Of a stretch of DNA of 5,842 nt, positions 1 to 5,223 are shown in pieces. The notes beneath the pieces are model-generated. The model was not told the origin of the DNA. It ran no database searches and saw only the letters and a list, made by a program, of their open reading frames with translations. Every line of letters begins with the position of its first letter. Position 1 is the first letter of the stretch. Source of the DNA: Bacillota bacterium. GTDB taxonomy: Bacteria > Bacillota > Desulfitobacteriia > Desulfitobacteriales > Desulfitobacteriaceae. The position numbers and the translations under genes are program-made. The stretch is from the NCBI GenBank assembly GCA_021849995.1, contig JAJZSC010000237.1:1-5842 (forward strand), written 5' to 3'.

Positions 1-851
1 ACAATGTAACTAATCATATCTTCGGTTAATGCCATAATATCTTCATAATTAGCATATGCTTGATATAATTCCATCATGGTAAATTCAGGATTATGCTTTA
101 TAGAAATTCCTTCATTACGGAAGTTCCGTCCTATTTCATAAACCTTATCAAATCCACCTACTATAAGCCTTTTAAGCGGAAGTTCCAAAGCAATTCTTAA
201 AAACAAATCAATATCCAAAGCATTATGATGAGTAATAAATGGCCTAGCAGAAGCCCCGCCAGCGATTGTGTGCAGGGTTGGAGTCTCTACCTCCAGAAAC
301 CCTTGGCCTTCTAAATAATCGCGCATTGCACTAATAATCTTGCTTCTAGTTACGAAAACCTGACGAACCTCAGGGTTGACTATCAGATCGACATACCGTT
401 GCCGGTAACGGAGCTCTACATTGGTGAGACCGTGGAACTTTTCCGGCAGTGGCCGAAGAGCCTTGGAAAGCAGTTTTACCTCATGTGCACGCACAGAGAT
501 TTCCCCTCGCTTTGTACGGAAAACTGTCCCCTTAACTCCAATGATATCTCCTATATCGAATTTGCTTATAAACTCAAAATTATCAACTGTCAGGTCATCA
601 GTACGGATATAAACTTGAATTCGGCCACTAAAATCTTGTAAGTGGGTAAAGATTACTTTACCTTGGTCACGTTTTGACATCATTCTGCCGGCAATAGATA
701 CTTCTTGATCCTGAAGTTCATCAAAGTTATTTAAAATATCTTGGGCCATATGTGTACGCTCGTAGCGGTCAGCATATGGTTCGATGCCGTTCTGACGGAA
801 CAGCTCAAGCTTCTCTAATCTGACTTGCCACAAATCATTACTTTCATCCAT
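1..851 (-). CDS. lysS: Lysyl-tRNA synthetase, class II (3' end cut off by window)
   Basis: Class II lysyl-tRNA synthetase; it charges tRNA-Lys with lysine in the cytoplasm using ATP. The window holds the first 283 codons; the family is usually about 490-500 residues, so roughly 210 C-terminal residues, including motif 3, lie outside. Visible order: N-terminal helix (LEKLELFRQNGIEPY, residues 13-26), OB-fold anticodon-binding domain (about 50-130, with VSIAGRMMSKRDQGK at 51-65), the RYRQRYVDLI linker (148-157), motif 1 (FLEVETPTL, 185-193), the GGASARPF segment (198-205) and motif 2 (GRNFRNEGIS, 241-250, followed by HNPEFTMMELYQAYA). The ATG at 851 is chosen because GGAGGA lies 9 nt upstream. 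An in-frame ATG at 860 would abut that site with no spacer. The reading frame is open throughout. It is preceded by the greA terminator, so it probably has its own promoter. Identity is very secure. Confidence 0.97.
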   Translation of the reverse strand, partial: MDESNDLWQVRLEKLELFRQNGIEPYADRYERTHMAQDILNNFDELQDQEVSIAGRMMSKRDQGKVIFTHLQDFSGRIQVYIRTDDLTVDNFEFISKFDIGDIIGVKGTVFRTKRGEISVRAHEVKLLSKALRPLPEKFHGLTNVELRYRQRYVDLIVNPEVRQVFVTRSKIISAMRDYLEGQGFLEVETPTLHTIAGGASARPFITHHNALDIDLFLRIALELPLKRLIVGGFDKVYEIGRNFRNEGISIKHNPEFTMMELYQAYANYEDIMALTEDMISYI

Positions 852-860
852 TATAAACAT

Positions 861-866
861 TCCTCC
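861..866 (-). promoter_or_regulatory. lysS ribosome binding site (decides the start)
   Basis: The minus strand reads GGAGGA here, a strong Shine-Dalgarno match. Its spacing is 9 nt to the ATG at 851 and 0 nt to the in-frame ATG at 860, so 851 is the likely start. Confidence 0.8.
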
Positions 867-887
867 ACTAAAAAACTGTCTTTATCA

Positions 888-917
888 ATTTTAGCAAACT
901 TCGACATACCTAAACAA
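888..917 (-). promoter_or_regulatory. Weak candidate sigma-A promoter for lysS
   Basis: On the minus strand a TAAAAT -10 box (888-893, 5 of 6 consensus) is preceded at 18 nt by TTGTTT (912-917, only 3 of 6). Transcription would start near 881, giving a leader of about 30 nt that contains the ribosome binding site. A separate promoter is expected because an intrinsic terminator separates greA from lysS, but the region is AT-rich and chance matches are likely. Confidence 0.3.
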
Positions 918-978
918 GAAATAACACAAAACGTTTTATCGTTATCTAAAATAGGCAATATGCAATTGTATTATGCAC

Positions 979-997
979 AACAGTCCAGTGGACTGTT
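979..997. repeat. 19-bp perfect palindrome upstream of lysS
   Basis: AACAGTCCA-G-TGGACTGTT: two 9-bp arms that are exact reverse complements around one central base. It lies 128 nt upstream of the lysS start and 58 nt past the greA terminator stem. It has no T-tract on either side and a one-base centre, so it looks more like a binding site for a dimeric regulator than a terminator. No known operator was recognised in it. Confidence 0.55.
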
Positions 998-1054
998 AGA
1001 AGCATAAAGAACGTTACAATGCAGATTGCCAGCCAGCCTTATAAAGATATCATG

Positions 1055-1088
1055 CAATAAAAGTGGTTGGGAAAGTCCACAACCACTT
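1055..1088 (-). terminator. Intrinsic terminator after greA
   Basis: On the minus strand AAGTGGTTG (1080-1088) pairs perfectly with CAACCACTT (1061-1069) to make a 9-bp stem, with two further G-C pairs possible inside after a one-base bulge. It is followed directly by a T-rich tail (TTTTATT). It starts 45 nt past the greA stop codon. The plus-strand reading has no T-tract, so the terminator acts for greA only and separates it from lysS. Confidence 0.8.
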
Positions 1089-1133
1089 ATACATGCCCTG
1101 ATACTCTTGTTTACATTACGGAAACCTGGTTAA

Positions 1134-1604
1134 TTATTTAATATCTAAGATCTGATAGTGTAAAACACCAGCAGGAACAGAAACTTCGATCGTACTTCCT
1201 TTGGCTTGCCCAAGTACAGCCTTTCCAACCGGAGATTCATTGGAAATCTTATTTGTCCCAGGATCTGCCTCTGCGGAGCCGACAATAGTGTACTCCTCTT
1301 CGTCCCCATAATCCAAATCCTTCAGCAGAATTTTCGAACCTAATGAAACTACATCTTTACTGTCATTGTCATCAATTACTCGGGCATTTCTTAACATCTT
1401 TTCAAGAGTGATAATACGTCCTTCAATAAAGGCTTGTTCATTTTTAGCGTCATCGTACTCTGAGTTTTCACTGATATCCCCAAACTCGATTGCTTGTTTA
1501 ATTCGTTCGGCAACTTCACGTCTTTTAACTGTTTTAATATGCTCTAGTTCATCTTCTAGTTTTTTGAGTCCCTCAAGTGTAAGAATAACTTCTTTTTCGA
1601 GCAT
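1134..1604 (-). CDS. greA: Transcription elongation factor GreA
   Basis: GreA binds the secondary channel of RNA polymerase and stimulates cleavage of backtracked transcripts. The protein is 156 residues, the normal family length. Residues 1-76 form the N-terminal coiled-coil finger; its tip carries the acidic pair D43 and E46 in FGDISENSEYDDAK, which help place the catalytic metal. Residues 85-156 are the FKBP-like C-terminal domain (ISNESPVGKAVLGQAKG, 120-136; VSVPAG, 141-146). The frame stays open upstream to an ATG at 1712, which would give 192 residues. The extra 36 residues do not resemble GreA, and that ATG lies only about 6 nt from the predicted transcription start. The ATG at 1604 has AAGGGAG 10 nt upstream and fits the family N-terminus. 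The gene has its own consensus promoter and terminator, so it is probably monocistronic. Confidence 0.96.
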   Translation of the reverse strand: MLEKEVILTLEGLKKLEDELEHIKTVKRREVAERIKQAIEFGDISENSEYDDAKNEQAFIEGRIITLEKMLRNARVIDDNDSKDVVSLGSKILLKDLDYGDEEEYTIVGSAEADPGTNKISNESPVGKAVLGQAKGSTIEVSVPAGVLHYQILDIK

Positions 1605-1718
1605 TACTATATCGCTCCCTTTTCTCGTCCTGCTAAGTTTTACGGCTTGTTCGTGGAAACTATCTATCTTGCCTCCAACGAGCGAAATGGAATAATCTTT
1701 CAGATTTCTCAAACATTA
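1605..1718 (-). promoter_or_regulatory. greA 5' untranslated leader, about 114 nt
   Basis: This is the distance from the inferred transcription start (about 7 nt past the -10 box) to the greA ATG. On the minus strand TCGCTC (1680-1685) can pair with GAGCGA (1612-1617), which overlaps the ribosome binding site. An overlapping segment, CTCGT (1678-1682), can instead pair with ACGAG (1624-1628). CGTTGGA (1674-1680) can also pair, with one bulge, with TCCACG (1652-1657). The stems are short (5-6 bp) and no known riboswitch class was recognised. The leader is open in the greA frame but is not thought to be translated. Confidence 0.4.
1615..1621 (-). promoter_or_regulatory. greA ribosome binding site (decides the start)
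   Basis: The minus strand reads AAGGGAG, 10 nt before the ATG at 1604. It supports that start over the in-frame ATG at 1712. The site overlaps a segment that could pair with the leader. Confidence 0.7.
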
Positions 1719-1724
1719 CTCGTT

Positions 1725-1753
1725 ATTATAAGGAACACCTACGGCAATGTCAA
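1725..1753 (-). promoter_or_regulatory. Perfect-consensus sigma-A promoter for greA
   Basis: On the minus strand TTGACA (1748-1753) and TATAAT (1725-1730) are separated by exactly 17 nt. Both hexamers and the spacer match the housekeeping sigma consensus without a mismatch. Transcription should begin near 1718. It lies 200 nt past the dusB stop, making greA independent of the coaX-dusB transcript. Confidence 0.88.
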
Positions 1754-1854
1754 GGATTCATTTTCCAAATCTCCACTAGGTGCTCTTCTATTCTTCCTAT
1801 TTTATCCCAAACTATTCATTTAAGTGAAAAAACTTAACCTTTCTTTTAAAGAAT

Positions 1855-1870
1855 CTTGGCTGGCGCCAAG
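1855..1870 (-). terminator. Possible terminator hairpin downstream of dusB
   Basis: On the minus strand CTTGGC (1865-1870) pairs with GCCAAG (1855-1860) across a 4-nt loop, and the stem is followed by ATTCTTT. The stem is perfect but only 6 bp and the tail is weak. The right half is part of dispersed repeat copy 1, and copy 2 does not conserve this hairpin. It is the best terminator candidate between dusB and the greA promoter. Confidence 0.35.
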
Positions 1871-1916
1871 CCTTAGGCGCAGACGGCTGCTTAGTTGCCC
1901 TTATGCACCCTAAAAG
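1865..1916. repeat. Dispersed ~50-bp repeat, copy 1
   Basis: The plus strand runs from GCCAAGCCTTAGG to TGCACCCTAAAAG. It matches 3803-3851 in the same orientation at 40 of 46 aligned columns, with one 3-nt length difference; five of the six mismatches are transitions. A core GCAG-NCGG-CTGC hairpin is kept in both copies. Read on the minus strand, the end segments pair as GGTGCA with TGCGCC, with one G-U wobble. The copy starts 37 nt past the dusB stop codon. It contains no ORF. Confidence 0.7.
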
Positions 1917-1952
1917 CTATCCTTCCTGATTATGCTAAAAAAGAATCGAAGG

Positions 1953-2912
1953 TCACTCACTTAGAATTCTCATAAACACGTTACGCATCTCTTCAGGATT
2001 TTTTGTTTGCATTATTCTATCCCGTAATTGTGCTGATCCCCTTAAACCCTTTATATACCATACTGCGTGTTTGCGCATCTCATTAACCCCTATGCGCTCT
2101 CCCTTGTATCTCAGAAGCCTGTCAAAGTGCTCTGAAGCCGTTGTTAACCTCTGTAATGGACTTGGCTCGATCTCGATAGTCCCCAGATCAAGATATTTTT
2201 GCACGGAAGCTATAAGCCAGGGGTTTCCCAAGGCTGCGCGTCCGATCATTACTCCATCACAATGGCTTGTCTGAATAAGTTTAAGCGCTCTCTCTGGGCT
2301 AGTAACATCTCCATTCCCAATCACGGGTATTCTCAACTGTTGCTTGACTTTCCCAATCCAATCCCAGTTGGCCCTTCCCGAATAGAACTGTGCCCTTGTC
2401 CGTCCATGAATAGTTATAGCTTGAATGCCAGACTCCTCTAATCGTTGTGCCATCTCCAAAACAACTAGGTTATCTTCATCCCAACCAAGCCTTGTCTTAG
2501 CAATTACCGGTATTTTAACTGCTTTAACAACCGCTCTGGCAATTCTCTGTGCCCGTGGGAGATCTAGAAGTAATGATGCACCCTCCCCATTTTTAACGAT
2601 TTTAGGTGTAGGACAACCCATGTTAATATCGATGATATCTGCTCCCCGTTCCACCGCTAATTTTGCAGCCTCAGCCATCGTCTCAGGTTCGGAGCCAAAT
2701 AGCTGGACAATTCGAGGTTCAGGTTCTCCCTCCAGATTTAACATACTTAAAGTTCTGGGGTTTTTGTAAGTTAGAGCCTTATCACTAATCATTTCAGTCC
2801 AGACATATTTCCCGCCTACCGAAACTACCGTCTCCCTGAATGCCTTATCAGTTACTCCAGCCATAGGCGCTAAAAAAACTGGGGTACCTAATTCATATTG
2901 TCCAATTTTCAT
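1953..2912 (-). CDS. dusB: tRNA-dihydrouridine synthase B
   Basis: An FMN- and NADPH-dependent enzyme that reduces uridine to dihydrouridine in the tRNA D-loop. The 319-residue product shows the Dus TIM barrel with PMAGVTDKAFR (16-26), the catalytic cysteine C100 in INMGCPTPKIVKNGEGA, KTRLGWD (139-145, FMN and substrate contacts), ITIHGRTRAQFYSG (166-179), GNGDV (199-203) and the FMN phosphate site VMIGRAALGNPW (221-232). The C-terminal helical domain contains MRKHAVWYIKGL (279-290). The frame extends to a TTG at 2954 (333 residues), but that start lacks a ribosome binding site. The ATG at 2912 has GGGGGT 6 nt upstream and begins MKIGQYEL, as usual for the family. It follows coaX by 71 nt and probably shares its transcript. 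The DusB assignment within the Dus family rests on overall resemblance. Confidence 0.93.
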   Translation of the reverse strand: MKIGQYELGTPVFLAPMAGVTDKAFRETVVSVGGKYVWTEMISDKALTYKNPRTLSMLNLEGEPEPRIVQLFGSEPETMAEAAKLAVERGADIIDINMGCPTPKIVKNGEGASLLLDLPRAQRIARAVVKAVKIPVIAKTRLGWDEDNLVVLEMAQRLEESGIQAITIHGRTRAQFYSGRANWDWIGKVKQQLRIPVIGNGDVTSPERALKLIQTSHCDGVMIGRAALGNPWLIASVQKYLDLGTIEIEPSPLQRLTTASEHFDRLLRYKGERIGVNEMRKHAVWYIKGLRGSAQLRDRIMQTKNPEEMRNVFMRILSE

Positions 2913-2918
2913 GTCTAG

Positions 2919-2924
2919 ACCCCC
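2919..2924 (-). promoter_or_regulatory. dusB ribosome binding site (decides the start)
   Basis: The minus strand reads GGGGGT, 6 nt before the ATG at 2912. It supports the 319-residue form rather than the longer one from TTG at 2954. Confidence 0.65.
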
Positions 2925-2983
2925 AGAGTATGAAGAAATAACTAGGCGAGTCAAAATAATTGTATTTTAACTGGAGATGCTTA

Positions 2984-3751
2984 TTAACTAGCATTTCTTT
3001 CATAAATTATCAATAAACCTTCCAAGGTAAGGAAGGGGTCAACAGTCTCAATAGTCTCAGAATCCTGAGCTATAAGCTCTGCTAGTCCTCCTGTAGCGAC
3101 TACCTTGGTATCCTGCCCGAGTTCCTCTTTCATCAGCTTCACTATTCCATCTACCTGCCCGCAAAAACCAAAATATATTCCTGACTGCATCCCTGCCACG
3201 GTATTTTTGGCAATGACACTTTTTGGTCTTACTATTTCAATTCTCGGTAGCTTAGAAGCTCGCTGAAACAAAGCCTCAGTAGAAATTCCTATTCCAGGTG
3301 CTATTGCTCCTCCTAAATACTGGCCTTTGGCAGATATAGCACAAAATGTCGTTGCAGTGCCGAAATCTACAATGATAAGAGGTCCACCATATTTCGAATA
3401 CCCTGCCACAGCATTAACTATTCTATCGGCACCGACCTCTTTTGGATTATCATATACAACAGGTATTCCTGTTTTAATCCCGGGCCCGATTACTAATGCT
3501 TCCACTCCGAAATACTTCCTTGCCAAACCTTCTAATGTAGGCATTACAGGTGGCACAACCGACGAGATTACGACTGCCTTAATAGAGTTAAAACTTAAAT
3601 CACTTAATTCAAAAAAACTCTTTATCATCACTGCATACTCATCAATAGTTCTGGACTTGTCTGTAGAAACCCGCCAATGGTGAGTTAGGGTCTTTTTTTG
3701 ATATACCCCAAGAACGATATTAGTATTTCCAACATCAAAAACCAAAATCAT
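2984..3751 (-). CDS. coaX: Type III pantothenate kinase
   Basis: Phosphorylates pantothenate to 4'-phosphopantothenate, the first committed step of coenzyme A synthesis. It belongs to the ASKHA (acetate kinase/Hsp70/actin) fold and is unrelated to the CoaA-type kinase. The product is full length at 255 residues. Visible motifs: the N-terminal phosphate loop DVGNTN (6-11), SSVVP (63-67), the pantothenate-site GADR (107-110), VDFGTATTF (128-136, the second conserved aspartate, D129), GGAIAPGI (147-154) and ATGGLA (219-224). The C-terminus LTLEGLLIIYERN is typical. The ATG at 3751 has GGGGAG 8 nt upstream. In related clostridia coaX commonly follows birA closely; here 495 nt containing two repeat elements lie between them. 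No strong promoter was found just upstream. Confidence 0.96.
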   Translation of the reverse strand: MILVFDVGNTNIVLGVYQKKTLTHHWRVSTDKSRTIDEYAVMIKSFFELSDLSFNSIKAVVISSVVPPVMPTLEGLARKYFGVEALVIGPGIKTGIPVVYDNPKEVGADRIVNAVAGYSKYGGPLIIVDFGTATTFCAISAKGQYLGGAIAPGIGISTEALFQRASKLPRIEIVRPKSVIAKNTVAGMQSGIYFGFCGQVDGIVKLMKEELGQDTKVVATGGLAELIAQDSETIETVDPFLTLEGLLIIYERNAS

Positions 3752-3802
3752 GCAGAATTCTCCCCTATCTACATTCCCTAAAAATTGTCTGACTTTTATA
3801 GA

Positions 3803-3851
3803 GCCAAGTCTCAGGTGCAGGCGGCTGCCTAGATGTACTGCACCCTAAAAG
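3803..3851. repeat. Dispersed ~50-bp repeat, copy 2
   Basis: Second copy of the repeat at 1865-1916, same orientation, running from GCCAAGTCTCAGG to TGCACCCTAAAAG. Here the end segments GGTGCAG and CTGCACC are exact complements, so the copy can fold as a closed hairpin. An alternative is the internal GCAG-GCGG-CTGC stem. It lies 51 nt upstream of the coaX start, between coaX and the 277-bp element. No ORF or protein-coding role is evident. Confidence 0.7.
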
Positions 3852-3907
3852 GAATGCTTACTACTAGTACTCTGAAAAAGGCAGTTTCAAGCCCAAGAAG
3901 CTACCGA

Positions 3908-4184
3908 AGGATTTTGGTTTACATAAGGGAACGGCTTTAAGCGAGCAGGAAACCAAACTTCGCGAAAAGTACGTAGTGGAAACGGGTTGGAAACTGGACG
4001 TTTCCAACTGGCCACTGAGGCAGGAGCCGATTTGGCCAGTTCATCCTTCGCCGTTAGGCTATCTCTTTGAGCTGGCGGCTTCGGCGAAACCCTCCACTGG
4101 AGGCTTTCGTGTTGGAACGAAGCTACTTGAGCGATTAGTTTGGTCCGCGCAGCTTACCGAGTGACCGGTGTAAACCAAAATCCT
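3908..4184. mobile_element. 277-bp element with 16-bp perfect terminal inverted repeats (MITE-like or structured RNA)
   Basis: The ends are AGGATTTTGGTTTACA (3908-3923) and its exact reverse complement (4169-4184). The interior is visibly richer in G+C than the flanking intergenic DNA and is packed with further inverted repeats. It encodes no transposase and no credible protein. It lies between birA and coaX, genes that are usually close together, which fits an insertion. No target-site duplication is visible: the left flank reads GCTACCGA and the right flank GGAGACAT. Size, terminal repeats and lack of coding capacity suit a miniature inverted-repeat transposable element. The nested pairing would equally suit a large structured non-coding RNA closed by the 16-bp stem. 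The strand of any transcript cannot be decided. Confidence 0.55.
3953..4143. other. Nested stem cluster inside the inverted-repeat element
   Basis: Exact complementary pairs seen: CCAAACT (3953-3959) with AGTTTGG (4137-4143), enclosing everything else; GTTGGAAAC (3986-3994) with GTTTCCAAC (4000-4008), loop 5 nt; AACTGGCCA (4006-4014) with TGGCCAGTT (4033-4041); TTCGCCG (4047-4053) with CGGCGAA (4082-4088); CCTCC (4091-4095) with GGAGG (4099-4103); and GCTTTCGT (4103-4110) with ACGAAGC (4117-4123), with one bulged T. Together with the 16-bp outer stem they form a multibranch fold. TGGAAACG at 3977-3984 can also pair with 3999-4006, competing with the second stem. The pairing is symmetrical, so either strand could fold. 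Confidence 0.5.
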
Positions 4185-4246
4185 GGAGACATCCACTCTT
4201 TTTCATTCTCTGCTGTGCTTCAGAGAGGCATGAAAGCCTGATATGC

Positions 4247-5221
4247 TCAAAAATAGCCCGTAATCCCTCTTAATTTAACCTCTCCAGAGACAAAAGACAT
4301 TTGCTGACCATTTATATCAAGTAGAAGCTCTCCATCTGCAGTTATACCTGAAAAGATTCCTCTAAATGTTTCTGTCCCTCTATAGACGATAACTTCACGC
4401 CCCAGTCCGGCAGCATTCTCGATCCATCGTTTCCTTAGAGTTTCAAAACCACCCTGTTCTAGCCCCTTAACTTCTTCCTCCAACTGCTTTATAAAACGTG
4501 CTGCAAGTAAATTAAGGTTAACAGGATATCCTAATATATCCAAGAGACTAGCGGCTAATGTTTCATTTTCCATCTTCGGGGCTGGGACATTGGCGTTAAG
4601 TCCAATCCCTAGAATGAGTGTTTGTACAGTATTCCATTCACCTACTACTTCTCCCAAAATACCGGCGAGTTTTTTATCCTCATACATCACGTCATTTGGC
4701 CATTTGATTTGAGTCTTAAGCCCAAACAGATTCTGAAGTGTGGTAACCATGGCCACCCCTGCAGCAAGAGTAACCTTAGATGCATCTGCCAAGTTTAGAT
4801 TCGGCTTCAAGGCTGCAGTAAGCCACAATCCTCCCAAGGAAGACTCCCATTTGCGACCTAAACGACCCCGCCCAGCAGTTTGCTTCTTGGCTATAACAAC
4901 GAATCCATCCCCCTCACCTTGTTTAACATTTTCCTTGGCAAAATCATTAGTTGATGCCAACTCTTCGAAAAGAATAACTCGTTGACCCAGCCGCTCTGTT
5001 TCCAAGTAATAAGCAATGGCCCATTCATCCAGCTCGGAGGTAATCTTCTGCAACCGATAGCCATTTTTTGTCTGTGCCTCTATACCATACCCCAAATCCT
5101 TTAGTATCTGGATTTGTTTCCAAACAGCCGCTCTGGTAATATTTAGGCTTTTACTTATACTTTCTCCTGAAAGATAATGACCCTGGCTATTAACCAGGAG
5201 GTCTAGTATTTTACCTCTCAC
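4247..5221 (-). CDS. birA: Bifunctional biotin-[acetyl-CoA-carboxylase] ligase / biotin operon repressor
   Basis: BirA makes biotinyl-5'-AMP and transfers biotin to the carrier lysine of biotin-dependent carboxylases; with its DNA-binding domain it can also repress biotin genes. The 324-residue product has the N-terminal winged helix-turn-helix (about 1-60; ISKSLNITRAAVWKQIQIL, 22-40, then NGYRL, 53-57), so it is the two-function form. The ligase domain shows STN (90-92), the biotinyl-AMP loop GRGRLGRKW (117-125), KWPNDVMY (173-180), KLAGILGE (184-191) and GIGLNAN (205-211). The last ~50 residues are the small C-terminal BPL domain. The start is GTG at 5221, 2 nt past the nadC stop, with GGGAGAAGAG in the end of nadC as ribosome binding site; coupling to nadC is likely. 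No BirA operator was recognised in the window, so its regulon is not shown here. Confidence 0.96.
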   Translation of the reverse strand: MRGKILDLLVNSQGHYLSGESISKSLNITRAAVWKQIQILKDLGYGIEAQTKNGYRLQKITSELDEWAIAYYLETERLGQRVILFEELASTNDFAKENVKQGEGDGFVVIAKKQTAGRGRLGRKWESSLGGLWLTAALKPNLNLADASKVTLAAGVAMVTTLQNLFGLKTQIKWPNDVMYEDKKLAGILGEVVGEWNTVQTLILGIGLNANVPAPKMENETLAASLLDILGYPVNLNLLAARFIKQLEEEVKGLEQGGFETLRKRWIENAAGLGREVIVYRGTETFRGIFSGITADGELLLDINGQQMSFVSGEVKLRGITGYF

Positions 5222-5223
5222 TA

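Larger units (their letters stand above)
3752..4246. other. 495-nt gene-free region between birA and coaX
   Basis: From the birA side it holds a short AT-rich spacer with only weak hairpins (4185-4246), the 277-bp inverted-repeat element (3908-4184), a 56-nt spacer (3852-3907), dispersed repeat copy 2 (3803-3851) and the coaX leader with its ribosome binding site. No intrinsic terminator with a T-tract was found after birA. The best promoter-like match for coaX is a TTGAAA with only a 3-of-6 -10 box. The one ORF of any length (GTG at 3976 to 4164, plus strand) lacks a ribosome binding site and lies wholly inside the inverted-repeat element. Confidence 0.7.

Noticed and set aside
928..937. AAAACGTTTT palindrome upstream of lysS as an operator
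   Set aside because: A 10-bp self-complementary AT-rich stretch is expected by chance in such DNA, and nothing else supports a binding site.
852..1060. T-box leader for lysS
   Set aside because: No T-box sequence of the GGGTGG-N-ACCGCG type, no specifier-loop architecture and no terminator/antiterminator pair lies between the greA terminator and lysS.
1605..1712. N-terminal extension giving a 192-residue GreA
   Set aside because: The extra 36 residues do not resemble GreA, and the ATG at 1712 is almost at the predicted transcription start with no ribosome binding site. The internal ATG at 1604 gives the normal length and has AAGGGAG upstream.
3866..3891. Promoter for coaX (minus-strand TTGAAA with TACTAG or TAGTAG downstream)
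   Set aside because: The -35 box is good, but every -10 box at an acceptable distance matches only 3 of 6 positions. Too weak to list as a feature.
3976..4164. 62-codon plus-strand ORF inside the inverted-repeat element
   Set aside because: It starts with GTG, has no ribosome binding site, lies entirely within the stem-rich element and has no recognisable domain. The pairing explains the sequence better than coding does.
4201..4234. Terminator hairpin after birA (TCTCTG with CAGAGA)
   Set aside because: The 6-bp stem has no T-tract after it on either strand; the minus-strand continuation is A-rich.
4514..4522. GTTAAC-containing segment as a BirA operator
   Set aside because: It lies within the birA coding sequence, in a leucine-rich stretch, and lacks the second half-site of a biotin operator.
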